From the IMG/VR virus record IMGVR_UViG_3300046692_000123, positions 1-52,396 of that record: a stretch of 52,396 nt of DNA; one strand, given 5' to 3'. Below, in pieces: positions 29,285 to 37,992 of this stretch; position 1 is the first letter of the stretch, and each line of letters starts with the position of its first letter. The stretch is from a virus. A program made the translations under genes and the position numbers. The notes beneath the pieces were generated by a model. The model searched no databases, was not told the DNA's origin, and was given only the letters and a program-made list of their open reading frames with translations.

Positions 29285-30253
29285 ATGTCCCTGTCTCAAA
29301 TGCAAGTGTTCAACGAATACATCATGCCGGCCGCGCTGGAATCGCTGGATCAGATGACCGAGGCGTTCAACGCTGCCAGCAATGGCGCGATCATCCTGTC
29401 CCCGGACGGTTTCACTGGCGACTTCCTGCAAGAGTCGTTCTTCCAGACCCTGGCCGCCGCCCAGCGCCGCGTGGATCGCTACGCTGCCAACGGTGCAGCA
29501 GCCATCACTGACCTGACCGAGCTGAAAAACGCCACGGTGAAGGTTGCCGGTGGCTTCGGTCCGATCCGCTACGAGCCATCCCAGATGACCTGGCTCCAGC
29601 GTCCAACCGTGCAGGGCATCGAGGTCGCCTCGCGCGCCTTCGCCGAGATCCTGCTGAAGGACCAGCTGAACACCGCCATCGCCGCGCTGACTGCTGCGAT
29701 CACTGCCCAGGCAACCGCCACCAACGATGTATCGGCCACCGCCGGCATCACTCAGGCCGCCCTGAACAACGCTCACGCCAAGTTCGGCGATGCCTCGCAG
29801 AACCTGGTAGCCCAGATCATGCAGGGCACCACCTACCACAAGCTGGTAGGCCAGAACCTGGTCAACGCCGCGCAGCTGTTCCAGGCCGGCAACGTCCGCG
29901 TCGTGGACATCCTCGGCAAGGTCTCCGTCGTAACCGACGCCCCGGCCCTGGCTCAGGCTGGCACTCCGAACAAGGAGATCATCCTGTCCCTGGTGTCGGG
30001 CGCCGCGCTGGTGCATGACGCCCGCGACCAGATCTCGAACGTCGACACCTCGAACGGCAAGGAGCGCATCGAGACCACCATCCAGGTCGATTACACCTTT
30101 GGCCTGGGCCTGAAGGGTTACACCTGGGATGTCACCGCCGGTGGCAAGTCCCCAACCGACGCCGAGCTGGCCACCGGTACCAACTGGGACAAAACCGCTA
30201 CCAGCATCAAGCACACCGCCGGTGTCGCTCTGATCGGTGACGCTTCCAAGTAA
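29285..30253 (+). CDS. Major capsid protein
   Basis: A 322-aa protein starting MSLSQMQVFNEYIMP. It is rich in Ala, Thr and Gln with even codon usage, and the order scaffold-capsid-connector supports the call. A separate protease gene is not seen, so maturation may not need cleavage. A GC-rich hairpin (30264-30289) directly follows. Confidence 0.85.
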   Translation: MSLSQMQVFNEYIMPAALESLDQMTEAFNAASNGAIILSPDGFTGDFLQESFFQTLAAAQRRVDRYAANGAAAITDLTELKNATVKVAGGFGPIRYEPSQMTWLQRPTVQGIEVASRAFAEILLKDQLNTAIAALTAAITAQATATNDVSATAGITQAALNNAHAKFGDASQNLVAQIMQGTTYHKLVGQNLVNAAQLFQAGNVRVVDILGKVSVVTDAPALAQAGTPNKEIILSLVSGAALVHDARDQISNVDTSNGKERIETTIQVDYTFGLGLKGYTWDVTAGGKSPTDAELATGTNWDKTATSIKHTAGVALIGDASK

Positions 30254-30263
30254 CCCACTGAAT

Positions 30264-30289
30264 GCCGCGCCGGGGCAGCCTGGCGCGGC
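30264..30289 (+). terminator. Hairpin after the major capsid gene
   Basis: GCCGCGCC and GGCGCGGC, 8-bp stem, 10-nt loop, no T-tract. It could lower transcription of genes after the capsid or protect the capsid mRNA. A second stem with UACG loop lies at 30813-30826. Confidence 0.4.
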
Positions 30290-30301
30290 TGAGGATCAAG
30301 C

Positions 30302-30808
30302 ATGACCGATAAGAGCATCTGGTATCTGCCAGGCCCGTTTCACCGCTACGAAGACGACGTGAAGGCCATCGCCAAGAAGGCCGGACTGATCATCGTCGAC
30401 GCCAACGTGACCGAGAGTCGCGACGGCGAGTGCGAGAAGCCGCCGAAGGTGAAGCTCAAAGAGCTGCCGGCACCGGCTGATCTGGTAGTCGAGGTTTCGC
30501 TGTCGCAGGTCGAGGTCGAGCTGAAAGAGGCGATCGGCAACCTGAATGCAGAGCGTGACGGCCTGCGCGGCCTGATCGAATCCCTCGAAGGGGAGAGCCC
30601 GCTTGAACATCCAGGCGCTGGCGAGCTGCCGATCCGCCTGTTCGACGCGCTGACCAAGATCCACGTCGGTTTTACCGAGCTGGCAGAAAGTCGCGATCAG
30701 ATCACCCAGGAGCGCAACGCCCTGCAGGTAGAGGTCGAGGCGCTGAAGAAGGCAGAAGCCGAGCGCGCCGAGAAGGCCGGCAAGGCCAAGCCTGACGCCA
30801 AGGCGTAA
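30302..30808 (+). CDS. Head-region hypothetical protein, 168 aa
   Basis: The N-terminus (KSIWYLPGPFHRYEDDVKA) is globular. The rest is helical with a Lys/Ala-rich end. Position after the capsid gene suggests a head or connector accessory. Not recognised. Confidence 0.6.
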   Translation: MTDKSIWYLPGPFHRYEDDVKAIAKKAGLIIVDANVTESRDGECEKPPKVKLKELPAPADLVVEVSLSQVEVELKEAIGNLNAERDGLRGLIESLEGESPLEHPGAGELPIRLFDALTKIHVGFTELAESRDQITQERNALQVEVEALKKAEAERAEKAGKAKPDAKA

Positions 30809-30847
30809 CACCGGGGCTACGGCCCCACTCATTCAACCGGAGGCCGG

Positions 30848-31237
30848 ATGGCTACCTACATCACCGTGGCCGACGCGGACACCATCCTCGGCACTGACTG
30901 GACCACTCCAGAGAAGAAAGACCGCGCCGTCATGCAGGCCAATGCCTATCTGACCTCGCTCAATCTGACTGGAATCGACATGGACGCGATCCCTGACGAG
31001 GTCAAGCAGGCAGGCGCCGAGCTGGCCAAGTGCGCCGCTGACGGCGTTCTCTATCAGCAGCAGTCGTCTGGATCGCTGGAAGCCAAGACCGTCAAGGCGG
31101 GATCGGTAACGACCTCGAAGACCTTCGGCGCGATCGATTCCAGTTCCACCAAGGCCCAGGCCGAGGGAATCCAGTTCGCCCTGGCGCTGCTGAATCCCTG
31201 GCTTCGGTCGTCCTTCGGCTTCGACGTGTACAGGTGA
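30848..31237 (+). CDS. Head-tail connector (adaptor), 129 aa
   Basis: YITVADADTILGTDWTT, KAEG-type linker and ALALLNPWLRSSFGF fit the helical phage adaptor family (annotated in some phages as DnaT-like). It should dock on the portal as the first ring of the neck. Confidence 0.7.
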   Translation: MATYITVADADTILGTDWTTPEKKDRAVMQANAYLTSLNLTGIDMDAIPDEVKQAGAELAKCAADGVLYQQQSSGSLEAKTVKAGSVTTSKTFGAIDSSSTKAQAEGIQFALALLNPWLRSSFGFDVYR

Positions 31238-31240
31238 CCC

Positions 31241-31597
31241 ATGGGAATGCGCGAAGAGATCCAGGCCGATCTGGCCGAGGCGTTCGACACTGACCTGGCC
31301 GACGCGGTTGCGCCATTCAGTGGCGGCATTACGCTGCCAGGCACCTGGGATCCGGTCAATGAAGAGTCGACTGACCCTGTTGTCATCGCCTACACCGGGC
31401 GCGGCGTGATGGATGCCTTCAAGGCTCAGGCCGTGGACGGAATCAACATCCTTGCCACCGACCAGCTGCTGATCGCGCTGACCAACGAAACGACCGGCAC
31501 GCCTGCCGTAGGCCACAAGATCAACGGTTTCAGTGTGATCAATGTCCAGGTCGACCCGGCCGGCGCTCACTACGAGATCCAGCTGAGGAAGACGTAA
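31241..31597 (+). CDS. Head closure/neck protein, 118 aa
   Basis: A beta-rich protein (PGTWDPVNEESTDPVVIAY, FSVINVQVDPAGAHYEIQLR). Its size and position after the adaptor suggest the stopper or head-tail joining protein. The call is mainly positional. Confidence 0.6.
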   Translation: MGMREEIQADLAEAFDTDLADAVAPFSGGITLPGTWDPVNEESTDPVVIAYTGRGVMDAFKAQAVDGINILATDQLLIALTNETTGTPAVGHKINGFSVINVQVDPAGAHYEIQLRKT

Positions 31598-32173
31598 ATG
31601 AACGCCAAAGCCGGATGGAGCCATAGCCTGCGCGACTTCGCCGACCAGATCGACGAGGACGTGACGCAGCATGTGCGCGTGATCGCCATGGCCATGCTGA
31701 CCGAAGTCGTCAACCGCTCGCCCGTGGGTAACCCGGACTTGTGGAAGGCGAACACCGAGCTTCGAGCGCAGAACACGGCACTGGCCGATGCCTACGACGC
31801 CAACGTCGACGCGCGCAACGCGACCAACACAGGCAAGAAGAAATTCAAGAAGCTGACCCAGCGTGAGCGCAAGGAGAACTTCTTTGTCGATGCCAAGGCC
31901 GCCGGCAAGGGCTACATCGGCGGGACATTCCGCGGCAGCCACATCGTTTCGGTGGGCTCGCCTGACTACACGGTCGTCGAAAACGTCGACCCGTCCGGCC
32001 GCGACACCATCAACAAAGGCGCGATGATGATCAAGGCGTCAGGTAGTTACCCCGTGATCTACATCCAGACGAACAGCCCATACGGCGAAATGCTTGAGCT
32101 CGGGCATTCGACCCAAGCCCCGGGCGGCGTCTATGACCTGGCCTGGATTGGCGTATCAGAGGCCTACCGATGA
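31598..32173 (+). CDS. HK97 gp10-like neck/tail completion protein, 191 aa
   Basis: VNRSPVGNPDLWK, GSYPVIYIQTNSPYGEMLELGHS and the final IGVSEAYR follow the gp10-like pattern (TPVDTG.., YA..LEYG). It starts right after the previous stop and overlaps the next start. Confidence 0.7.
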   Translation: MNAKAGWSHSLRDFADQIDEDVTQHVRVIAMAMLTEVVNRSPVGNPDLWKANTELRAQNTALADAYDANVDARNATNTGKKKFKKLTQRERKENFFVDAKAAGKGYIGGTFRGSHIVSVGSPDYTVVENVDPSGRDTINKGAMMIKASGSYPVIYIQTNSPYGEMLELGHSTQAPGGVYDLAWIGVSEAYR

Positions 32174-32562
32174 CCTATGAAGACATCCGCAAGCTGATCA
32201 CGGCGCGCATGGTCGCCTTTGCCGGTCTGCCGCAGTCGAGCATCGACTACCCGAACACCCCGACCTTCACGCCTCCGGCTGCCGGACTCTGGTGCCGCCT
32301 GAACATCCAGCACGCAACGGCCTTCATGGCCGGCATGGCTGACAAGCCGTACACCCGCAAGCCGGGGCAGATCAGCATCCAATGCTTCGCCCGGGTCGGC
32401 ACCGGTACCAAGGCGCTCAACGTCCTGTCTGATCAGCTCGAAGCGCACTTTGCCTACTGGCAATCAGGCGACCTCGAATGCCTGGAGGCCAGCCAGATCC
32501 CGGCCGGCGAGTTCGAGAGCTTCTATCAGGTCAACGTGAATATCCGCTTCCGCGCCGGCTGA
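32170..32562 (+). CDS. Tail terminator protein (DUF4128-like)
   Basis: A 130-aa protein with IDYPNTPTFTPPAAGLWCRL and FESFYQVNVNIRFRAG. This matches the tail terminator-like DUF4128 family, which caps the tail tube and joins it to the head. Confidence 0.75.
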   Translation: MTYEDIRKLITARMVAFAGLPQSSIDYPNTPTFTPPAAGLWCRLNIQHATAFMAGMADKPYTRKPGQISIQCFARVGTGTKALNVLSDQLEAHFAYWQSGDLECLEASQIPAGEFESFYQVNVNIRFRAG

Positions 32563-32585
32563 TCCAGCGCAACGCACCAACTACA

Positions 32586-32606
32586 GCCCGCCGCGTGCGG
32601 GCTTTT
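32586..32606 (+). terminator. Terminator-like hairpin before the tail tube gene
   Basis: GCCCGC-CGCGT-GCGGGC followed by TTTT. It may be leaky, as essential tail genes follow. Confidence 0.5.
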
Positions 32607-32632
32607 CCATGCCCGCAATCTGGAGACTCACT

Positions 32633-33553
32633 ATGTCGAGCGGCGCCAAAGTCACAAGTTACATCATCCCCGAGGTGACGCCCGGCGTTACTCCCGGCTC
32701 CGGCACCTGGGACACGCTACGGCTGACCGGCAATGCCATGACCCCGACCGTCAACACGGCGACCAGCGACGAGATCACCGACTCGCGGATCAGCCAGGGT
32801 TCGGTCGTGACCAGTACCGACATCGGCGGCGACCTGACCGCCGAACTGTCCTATGGCAGCTTCGACAAGCTGCTGGAGGCCGCTTTCTACGGCGCCTGGA
32901 CCGCCAACGTGCTGACCGTGGGCGACGTGCGCCACACCTTCAGCATCGCCAAGAACTACATGGATGTGGGTGTTTACTCCCTGTTCAAGGGTGTGCACAT
33001 CCCGACGTTCGCCCTGGACATCCCGAGCGACGGCAAGGTCACCGTCACCTTCGGCACCGCCTGCCTAGACTACACCGACAGCAACGTGCCGATCGTACTC
33101 GCACCGGCGGCCCCGACTTCCACCCCATTCATGAGCAACGGCAACGTCGGCACTCTCCTGGTCGATGGCGCATCGCTCGAAGGCCAGGCCTGTGTCTCTG
33201 GTATGACCATCAGCCTGGACAACGGCCTGCAGGCTCAGCGCTGCATCGGCACCGACAAGCTTGGGCCGGGCGCGCAGATCGCCACCGAGGCGGCAATCAC
33301 CGGCACTATCACGCTGGCCTGGTCGGCGACGGCCTGGGGCATCTGGAAGAACACCTTCACCCGTGTTCCGGTCTCCGTCGAGTTCCCGATCACCGACAGC
33401 GCTGGTAACAAGTACACCTTCAGTTTCCCGGCGGTGGAAGTCGACGGCGAGCTGCCGAGCGGCGGCAAAAAGGATCTGATCGAGGTGACGCTGAATTACA
33501 CCGTGGCCAAGATCGCCCCGACCATCACTCGCGCGCCATACGTGGCGCCGTAA
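32633..33553 (+). CDS. Major tail (tube) protein
   Basis: A 306-aa protein: VTSYIIPEVTPGVTPGSG, DSRISQGSVVTSTDIGGDL and ELSYGSFDKLLEAAF match the siphovirus tail tube family. The C-terminal part may be an Ig-like or second tube domain. Start 32633 chosen from the family N-terminus. Confidence 0.85.
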   Translation: MSSGAKVTSYIIPEVTPGVTPGSGTWDTLRLTGNAMTPTVNTATSDEITDSRISQGSVVTSTDIGGDLTAELSYGSFDKLLEAAFYGAWTANVLTVGDVRHTFSIAKNYMDVGVYSLFKGVHIPTFALDIPSDGKVTVTFGTACLDYTDSNVPIVLAPAAPTSTPFMSNGNVGTLLVDGASLEGQACVSGMTISLDNGLQAQRCIGTDKLGPGAQIATEAAITGTITLAWSATAWGIWKNTFTRVPVSVEFPITDSAGNKYTFSFPAVEVDGELPSGGKKDLIEVTLNYTVAKIAPTITRAPYVAP

Positions 33554-33573
33554 CACCGATCCACCCCTTGACT

Positions 33574-33599
33574 GCCCCGGCACCAACGCCAGCCGGGGC
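33574..33599 (+). terminator. Hairpin after the tail tube gene
   Basis: GCCCCGGC and GCCGGGGC, 8-bp stem, 10-nt loop, then GGTCCTTTT. A partial terminator could set the tube to chaperone ratio. Confidence 0.45.
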
Positions 33600-33630
33600 G
33601 GTCCTTTTCGGCGTGGCGTGAGGAATAACC

Positions 33631-34101
33631 ATGGCTTTGCGACTGACCAAGAAAGACCAGAACATCTCGGAATACAAGTGGGTCGACTATGACGACGACA
33701 CTAAGGTGTTGCTGGCGCGAATTGATAACCCTGAATACCAAGTCGCCCTTGAGCGCGAACGCCGCAAGTTGCGCAACGCTGACGCCCAGTTCGGCGTCGG
33801 TGTCGTGGGCGTGATCGACGGCGAGACGACCGAGCATCAGACCCAGTGCAGGCTGTTAGGCCAGTTCATCGTCAAGGACTGGGCCGGCGTGCTGGATGCG
33901 GACGACAACCCGCTGGCGTACAGCGCAGAAGTTGCCGAGCAGATGCTCGATGCCAACGTCGAATTCTTCCTGTTCGTCCTGCGCGAATCTGGCAATGCAG
34001 CCATCGAGGCGCAAAAGGCCCTGGCTGAGACCGTGGGAAAGTCGCAGCCCGCTTCGAGTGGGAAAAAGAGTGGGGCGGCGAGACAGAAAAGCGCCGGCTG
34101 A
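33631..34101 (+). CDS. Tail assembly chaperone (lambda G-like)
   Basis: A 156-aa protein between tail tube and tape measure. Near its 3' end is the slippery heptamer G-GGA-AAG (34035-34041) in the right phase. A -1 shift would add the frame ending at 34361, giving a G-T fusion of about 242 residues as in lambda. These chaperones coat the tape measure during tail assembly. Confidence 0.8.
   Translation: MALRLTKKDQNISEYKWVDYDDDTKVLLARIDNPEYQVALERERRKLRNADAQFGVGVVGVIDGETTEHQTQCRLLGQFIVKDWAGVLDADDNPLAYSAEVAEQMLDANVEFFLFVLRESGNAAIEAQKALAETVGKSQPASSGKKSGAARQKSAG
34035..34041 (+). other. Programmed -1 ribosomal frameshift site
   Basis: GGGAAAG, the same heptamer as in lambda G-T, with zero-frame codons GTG-GGA-AAG. 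The -1 frame stays open for 106 codons. Confidence 0.7.
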
Positions 34102-34361
34102 TTTACCAGAAGTTGAAAATGGCGGTCCCGGATGAGCCGGAAACGGACCCGATGACCGACTACCTGCTGAGCACGTTCCGCAACATCACCCGCGGGCGCC
34201 GGTTTGTCTCGTCGATGGCGGGAGCCTTCCCTCTGCCACTGTCGGCCCGGGAGATATCGGATTGGCTGGAAGCGCACCCGCCGGCGATGCCTCGGGCAGA
34301 GATTGACGAGGTGGTTTATACCCTTGATGCGCTTTGCCTCAAGGCGGCAGGGGAAGAGTAA
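34041..34361 (+). CDS. -1 frame extension of the tail chaperone (lambda T-like)
   Basis: Open from the slippery site to 34361: WEKEWGGETEKRRLIYQKLK, TDYLLSTFRNITRGRRF and a helical end. No good independent start is seen (TTG 34113 is possible). The long open frame right after a lambda-identical slippery heptamer supports programmed frameshifting. Confidence 0.75.
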   Translation, partial: VAARFEWEKEWGGETEKRRLIYQKLKMAVPDEPETDPMTDYLLSTFRNITRGRRFVSSMAGAFPLPLSAREISDWLEAHPPAMPRAEIDEVVYTLDALCLKAAGEE

Positions 34362-34372
34362 ACCGCGCCTCT

Positions 34373-34396
34373 GTGATGCTATATTGCCAACATCAC
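34373..34396 (+). promoter_or_regulatory. Promoter and operator of the lipoprotein gene
   Basis: An extended -10 (TG-C-TATATT, -10 at 34380-34385) lies inside an inverted repeat GTGATG-N12-CATCAC. A protein bound here would cover the -10. It gives this gene its own switch within the tail operon. Confidence 0.5.
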
Positions 34397-34412
34397 ATGG
34401 GGGAGAAGTTGA

Positions 34413-34985
34413 ATGCTCAGGATTGCAGCTGTAGTGGCGGCGCTGGTTGTTGTTGGGGGCTGCGCCTCTGACGCCAAAAGCTTGTACAGGTACGGCCAGC
34501 CAGTGATTGATGGTAATTATCTGAAGTCATTCGAGGTAAGCGGGTCAGGTCCGGTGGCGCCAGGGAAGATTGCCATGTGCGCAGCAGGCGCTGTCAGGAA
34601 TGACCCGGTATCGCTCAGCGACTCGTCGAGAACCTTCGTTGGCGCGTATACGGGCAACTATTACCAGGCAGGAAGCAAGCGAGAAGTTGGTGGTGGCAAC
34701 GCCATTCAGTACGTGGCGCCGGATGAGTCCAGCGTCGTGGCGAAGGGCGAGACAGGCTACACAAGCGGCATGGTTTCGCGATCCGTGCGCTACACCGTGA
34801 CAGTCAAGAGCTCCGGCCCTGAAAGGAAATATCTGTTCGCCGGCATTCAGCAGGCGCAGCTCGATACCGGATCCATGGTCAACGCGGGCTACAGTCCCGT
34901 GCATGTGATGATGGGTGGCGGCTCAGAAGATGTCGCTCGCTCGCTGAGTGCTGTAGCTGAAGAGATAGAGACCTGCATTCGATAA
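34413..34985 (+). CDS. Lipoprotein, probable lysogenic-conversion gene
   Basis: A 190-aa protein with a lipoprotein signal: hydrophobic residues 4-14 and lipobox VGGC with Cys17. The mature part has no family I recognise. It sits between the tail chaperone and tape measure genes, where no structural gene is expected, with its own promoter/operator and terminator. This is the layout of a moron. Phage lipoproteins of this kind can block superinfection, but that function is inferred. Confidence 0.7.
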   Translation: MLRIAAVVAALVVVGGCASDAKSLYRYGQPVIDGNYLKSFEVSGSGPVAPGKIAMCAAGAVRNDPVSLSDSSRTFVGAYTGNYYQAGSKREVGGGNAIQYVAPDESSVVAKGETGYTSGMVSRSVRYTVTVKSSGPERKYLFAGIQQAQLDTGSMVNAGYSPVHVMMGGGSEDVARSLSAVAEEIETCIR

Positions 34986-35003
34986 GGTCGACAAATTACC
35001 AAG

Positions 35004-35025
35004 ACCCGCTCCGGCGGGTTTTTTT
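35004..35025 (+). terminator. Intrinsic terminator of the lipoprotein gene
   Basis: ACCCGC-TCCG-GCGGGT followed by seven T residues. It ends the moron transcript; late transcription must read through it to reach the tape measure gene. Confidence 0.8.
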
Positions 35026-35042
35026 ATACCTGGAGAAAGGCA

Positions 35043-37976
35043 ATGGCCCAAACATCCCGCCTCGTCATTGAGCTGGACAGCCGAGACGCCGAGCAGAAGG
35101 CTGTCGATATGCGCAAGGCGCTGGAAGGCGCTGAGAAGGCAGGCGCCAGTCTTAATCCAGCACTCAAGCGCACCAGTGACGCCATGCAGGATGTCGGCAA
35201 GAGCGCTGATAAGGCGACCAAGTCCATTGAGGATGAGGCCGACGAACTGGAGAGGCTGCTGGGGCAGATTGATCCGGTAGTTCGACGCCTGGGAGAGCTC
35301 AGCAAGCAAGAGCAGGATCTGGCCAAGCATCGCAAGGCTGGAAAGCTCGACGATGCCGCCTATGACAAATACCAGGCGAAGATCGCCGCGACTCGCGCCG
35401 AGCTCGTCCGCTTCAACGCCGACATGGGAAAGACAGGCATTTCCGCAAATCAGACAGCGGCTGCATTGCGAGGTGTGCCGGCGCAATTCACCGATATCGC
35501 CACGTCGCTCCAAGGCGGCCAAGCTCCGCTAACGGTATTCCTGCAGCAAGGCGGCCAGCTAAAAGACATGTTCGGCGGCGCCGGGCCGGCAGCCAAGGCT
35601 CTGGGCGGTTACGTCCTTGGCCTGGTCAACCCGTTCACCGTGGCTGCCGCGGCGGTCGGCACGCTTGGCCTGGCCTACTACCAAGGATCAAAAGAGGCTG
35701 ATGCCTACAGCCAAGCCCTGATTCTGACTGGCAACGCAGCAGGCACCAGTGCCGGCGCCATCAGCTCGATGGCAGCAAATGTCAGCAGATCCGTGGGAAC
35801 CATCGGCGCGGCATCGGTAGTGCTGGCTCAGCTGGCTGGCTCATCGAAAATACCCGCATCGTCCTTCGAAATGATCGCGACAGCGGCGCTCAAGATGGAA
35901 AGCGCTACTGGAAAGGCTGCAAGCCAAACCGTGGCGGACTTCGAGAAGCTGGCGAAAGACCCAGTGAGGTACTCGGCAGAGCTGAACGAACAGCTTGGCT
36001 ACCTGACTGCATCCACCTACGCGCAAATTGAGGCCTTGGCGAAGCAGGGCGATCAGCAAGGCGCCGCAAACCTTGCCGAGAAGGCCTACGCCGAAGCGAT
36101 CAGCTCTCGGGCTGACCTCATTAAAAGCAAGCTCGGCCTGGTCGAGACGGCATGGGACGGGGTTAAGTCGGCAGCCAAGGGCGCATGGGATGCGGTCCTG
36201 GACATTGGCCGGGAAGACACGTTCGAGCAGAAGCTGATCAAGCTTGAGGATCGGCTGAATCGAGTGCGTAACGCCAAGACGCCGACCATCTTCGATGACA
36301 ATCCAAACCTTGGCGAGCTTGGTGCTGGCGAGAGCGGAGCGCAGTCGGCAATCACCGATCTGTATGTTCAAAAGGCTGAGGATGATCGACGCGCCGCCGC
36401 CAAAGCTGAGGCGCTGCGACTGGATAAGAAATCAATCGAGAGCCAAGGGAAGCTTAGCGAGGCGCTGAAAAATTCGGCCTCAAATGCGGACAAGCTGAAA
36501 GCGCGGTACGTCGAGATTGATGAGCTGATCGCGTCCGCAAGTCGCCGCGGCCAGGCGTATACAGCATCACAAATCAAGCAGCTGAAAGACGCGGCGGCAG
36601 AGCAGTTCAAGGATCCAAAGGCGCCGACGCCAAAGGCTTACACCGAAGACGCCGGGCTCAAGATGCTGGACGCAGCCCGTCAGACCAATGCCGTGTTACT
36701 TCAGCAGAATGCTTCGATCAATGGCCAGGGAATCTCCACCCAGAAGCTCGGCACCCAGGCGCAGGCGCTGGTCAAGTGGGAGCAGCAACTCGCCGATATC
36801 AAGGGCAAGAAGACGCTCACCGCTGACCAGAAGTCTTTGCTGGCCAGTCAGGATCTGATCACCGCCCAACTGAAGAAGAATGCCGGGCTTGAGCGTGAGG
36901 CCGAGATTCAGAATGGCATCAAGCAGGCGAACGACGACCAGGTAAAACTTCTGACCTTGACCGGCCAGCTTCGCGAGGCGAACAAACTGAAGTCCGGCCT
37001 CGATGACGCCCAGCAAATGGCTGAGTACGAGCGTCAGGGCAATACCGAGGCCGCAAAACGACTTGAAACGCTGATCAAGATCCGCGACATCAATCTCAAC
37101 GCTGCGCAGAAGCCCGGGACGATTGAGGGGGTAACCAAGGCGCCGACTGCAACCGGTCTCGACCCGTCCGTAGGTGGGGCTGACAGCGAGGTCACTCGAC
37201 TTAATGAAGAGTCGGTCAGACTGGATCAGTGGAGAGCTACCGAGCTTCAAAAGCAGAAAGCCTATCTCGACCTCAAGGCAATCAATGAGCAGACCTACGC
37301 CGAGCGCATAGCCAACATCAACAATCAGGCGGCCGAGAATCGGGCCAGGATCGAGCAGGCCAAAAACACGGCGATCATCAATCAGTCGTCGAGCTTTTTC
37401 GGGATCATGGCCACGCTGAGTCAATCAGGTCACGGCAAGCTAGCCGAGATCGGCAAGGCCGCAGCTATGGCCCAGGCGACGATCGACGGTTACTTGGCCG
37501 TCCAGAAAGCATTGGCTGCATTCCCTCCGCCGTTCAACTTTATTGCGGCCGGGGTTGTAGGTGTGGCCACGGCTGCCAACGTGTCGGCTATTGCTGGTAT
37601 TGGATTCTCGAGCGGCGGCTATACCGGTTCAGGTGGCGTCAATGACCCAGCTGGCACCGTGCACAAGGGTGAAGTCGTATGGAGCCAAGACGATATCCGC
37701 AAGGCTGGCGGCGTGGCCACGGTTGAGGCGATGCGAAAAGGCAACGTCTCGGTGGGCTCGGGGTCAGGCGGCGGCGGTTCAACCGCTTCCAGTTCTTCGC
37801 CGGTCGGCGCGGCATCTATCACCCAGGTCATCACCGTTCAAGGTTCTGCCAGCGATGAGACGCTGACCCTGATCCAGCAGGCTGCACGGCAGGGCGCGCA
37901 GGAAGGCTACAACCTGGTACTTCGGGACCTCAAGCAGAACGGCCCGGCCCGCCAGATGATCGCTCGCAACCGATAA
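35043..37976 (+). CDS. Tail tape measure protein
   Basis: A 977-aa lambda-type tape measure. The N-terminal region includes GVPAQFTDIATSLQGGQAP and a hydrophobic stretch (LGLVNPFTVAAAAVGTLGLAY). Helical coiled coil makes up most of the middle; the C-terminus has Gly/Ser-rich segments (GFSSGGYTGSGG). By the usual 1.5 angstrom per residue its length suggests a tail of roughly 145 nm. Confidence 0.95.
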   Translation: MAQTSRLVIELDSRDAEQKAVDMRKALEGAEKAGASLNPALKRTSDAMQDVGKSADKATKSIEDEADELERLLGQIDPVVRRLGELSKQEQDLAKHRKAGKLDDAAYDKYQAKIAATRAELVRFNADMGKTGISANQTAAALRGVPAQFTDIATSLQGGQAPLTVFLQQGGQLKDMFGGAGPAAKALGGYVLGLVNPFTVAAAAVGTLGLAYYQGSKEADAYSQALILTGNAAGTSAGAISSMAANVSRSVGTIGAASVVLAQLAGSSKIPASSFEMIATAALKMESATGKAASQTVADFEKLAKDPVRYSAELNEQLGYLTASTYAQIEALAKQGDQQGAANLAEKAYAEAISSRADLIKSKLGLVETAWDGVKSAAKGAWDAVLDIGREDTFEQKLIKLEDRLNRVRNAKTPTIFDDNPNLGELGAGESGAQSAITDLYVQKAEDDRRAAAKAEALRLDKKSIESQGKLSEALKNSASNADKLKARYVEIDELIASASRRGQAYTASQIKQLKDAAAEQFKDPKAPTPKAYTEDAGLKMLDAARQTNAVLLQQNASINGQGISTQKLGTQAQALVKWEQQLADIKGKKTLTADQKSLLASQDLITAQLKKNAGLEREAEIQNGIKQANDDQVKLLTLTGQLREANKLKSGLDDAQQMAEYERQGNTEAAKRLETLIKIRDINLNAAQKPGTIEGVTKAPTATGLDPSVGGADSEVTRLNEESVRLDQWRATELQKQKAYLDLKAINEQTYAERIANINNQAAENRARIEQAKNTAIINQSSSFFGIMATLSQSGHGKLAEIGKAAAMAQATIDGYLAVQKALAAFPPPFNFIAAGVVGVATAANVSAIAGIGFSSGGYTGSGGVNDPAGTVHKGEVVWSQDDIRKAGGVATVEAMRKGNVSVGSGSGGGGSTASSSSPVGAASITQVITVQGSASDETLTLIQQAARQGAQEGYNLVLRDLKQNGPARQMIARNR

Positions 37977-37992
37977 GCTCAAGGAGTAACGC

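Noticed and set aside
28862-30214. 450-codon minus-strand frame
   Set aside because: Shadow of the scaffold and major capsid genes, with no ribosome site or protein-like motif.
34060-34068. GGGAAAAAG as an alternative frameshift site
   Set aside because: It is not in the X-XXY-YYZ phase of the zero frame; GGGAAAG at 34035 is.
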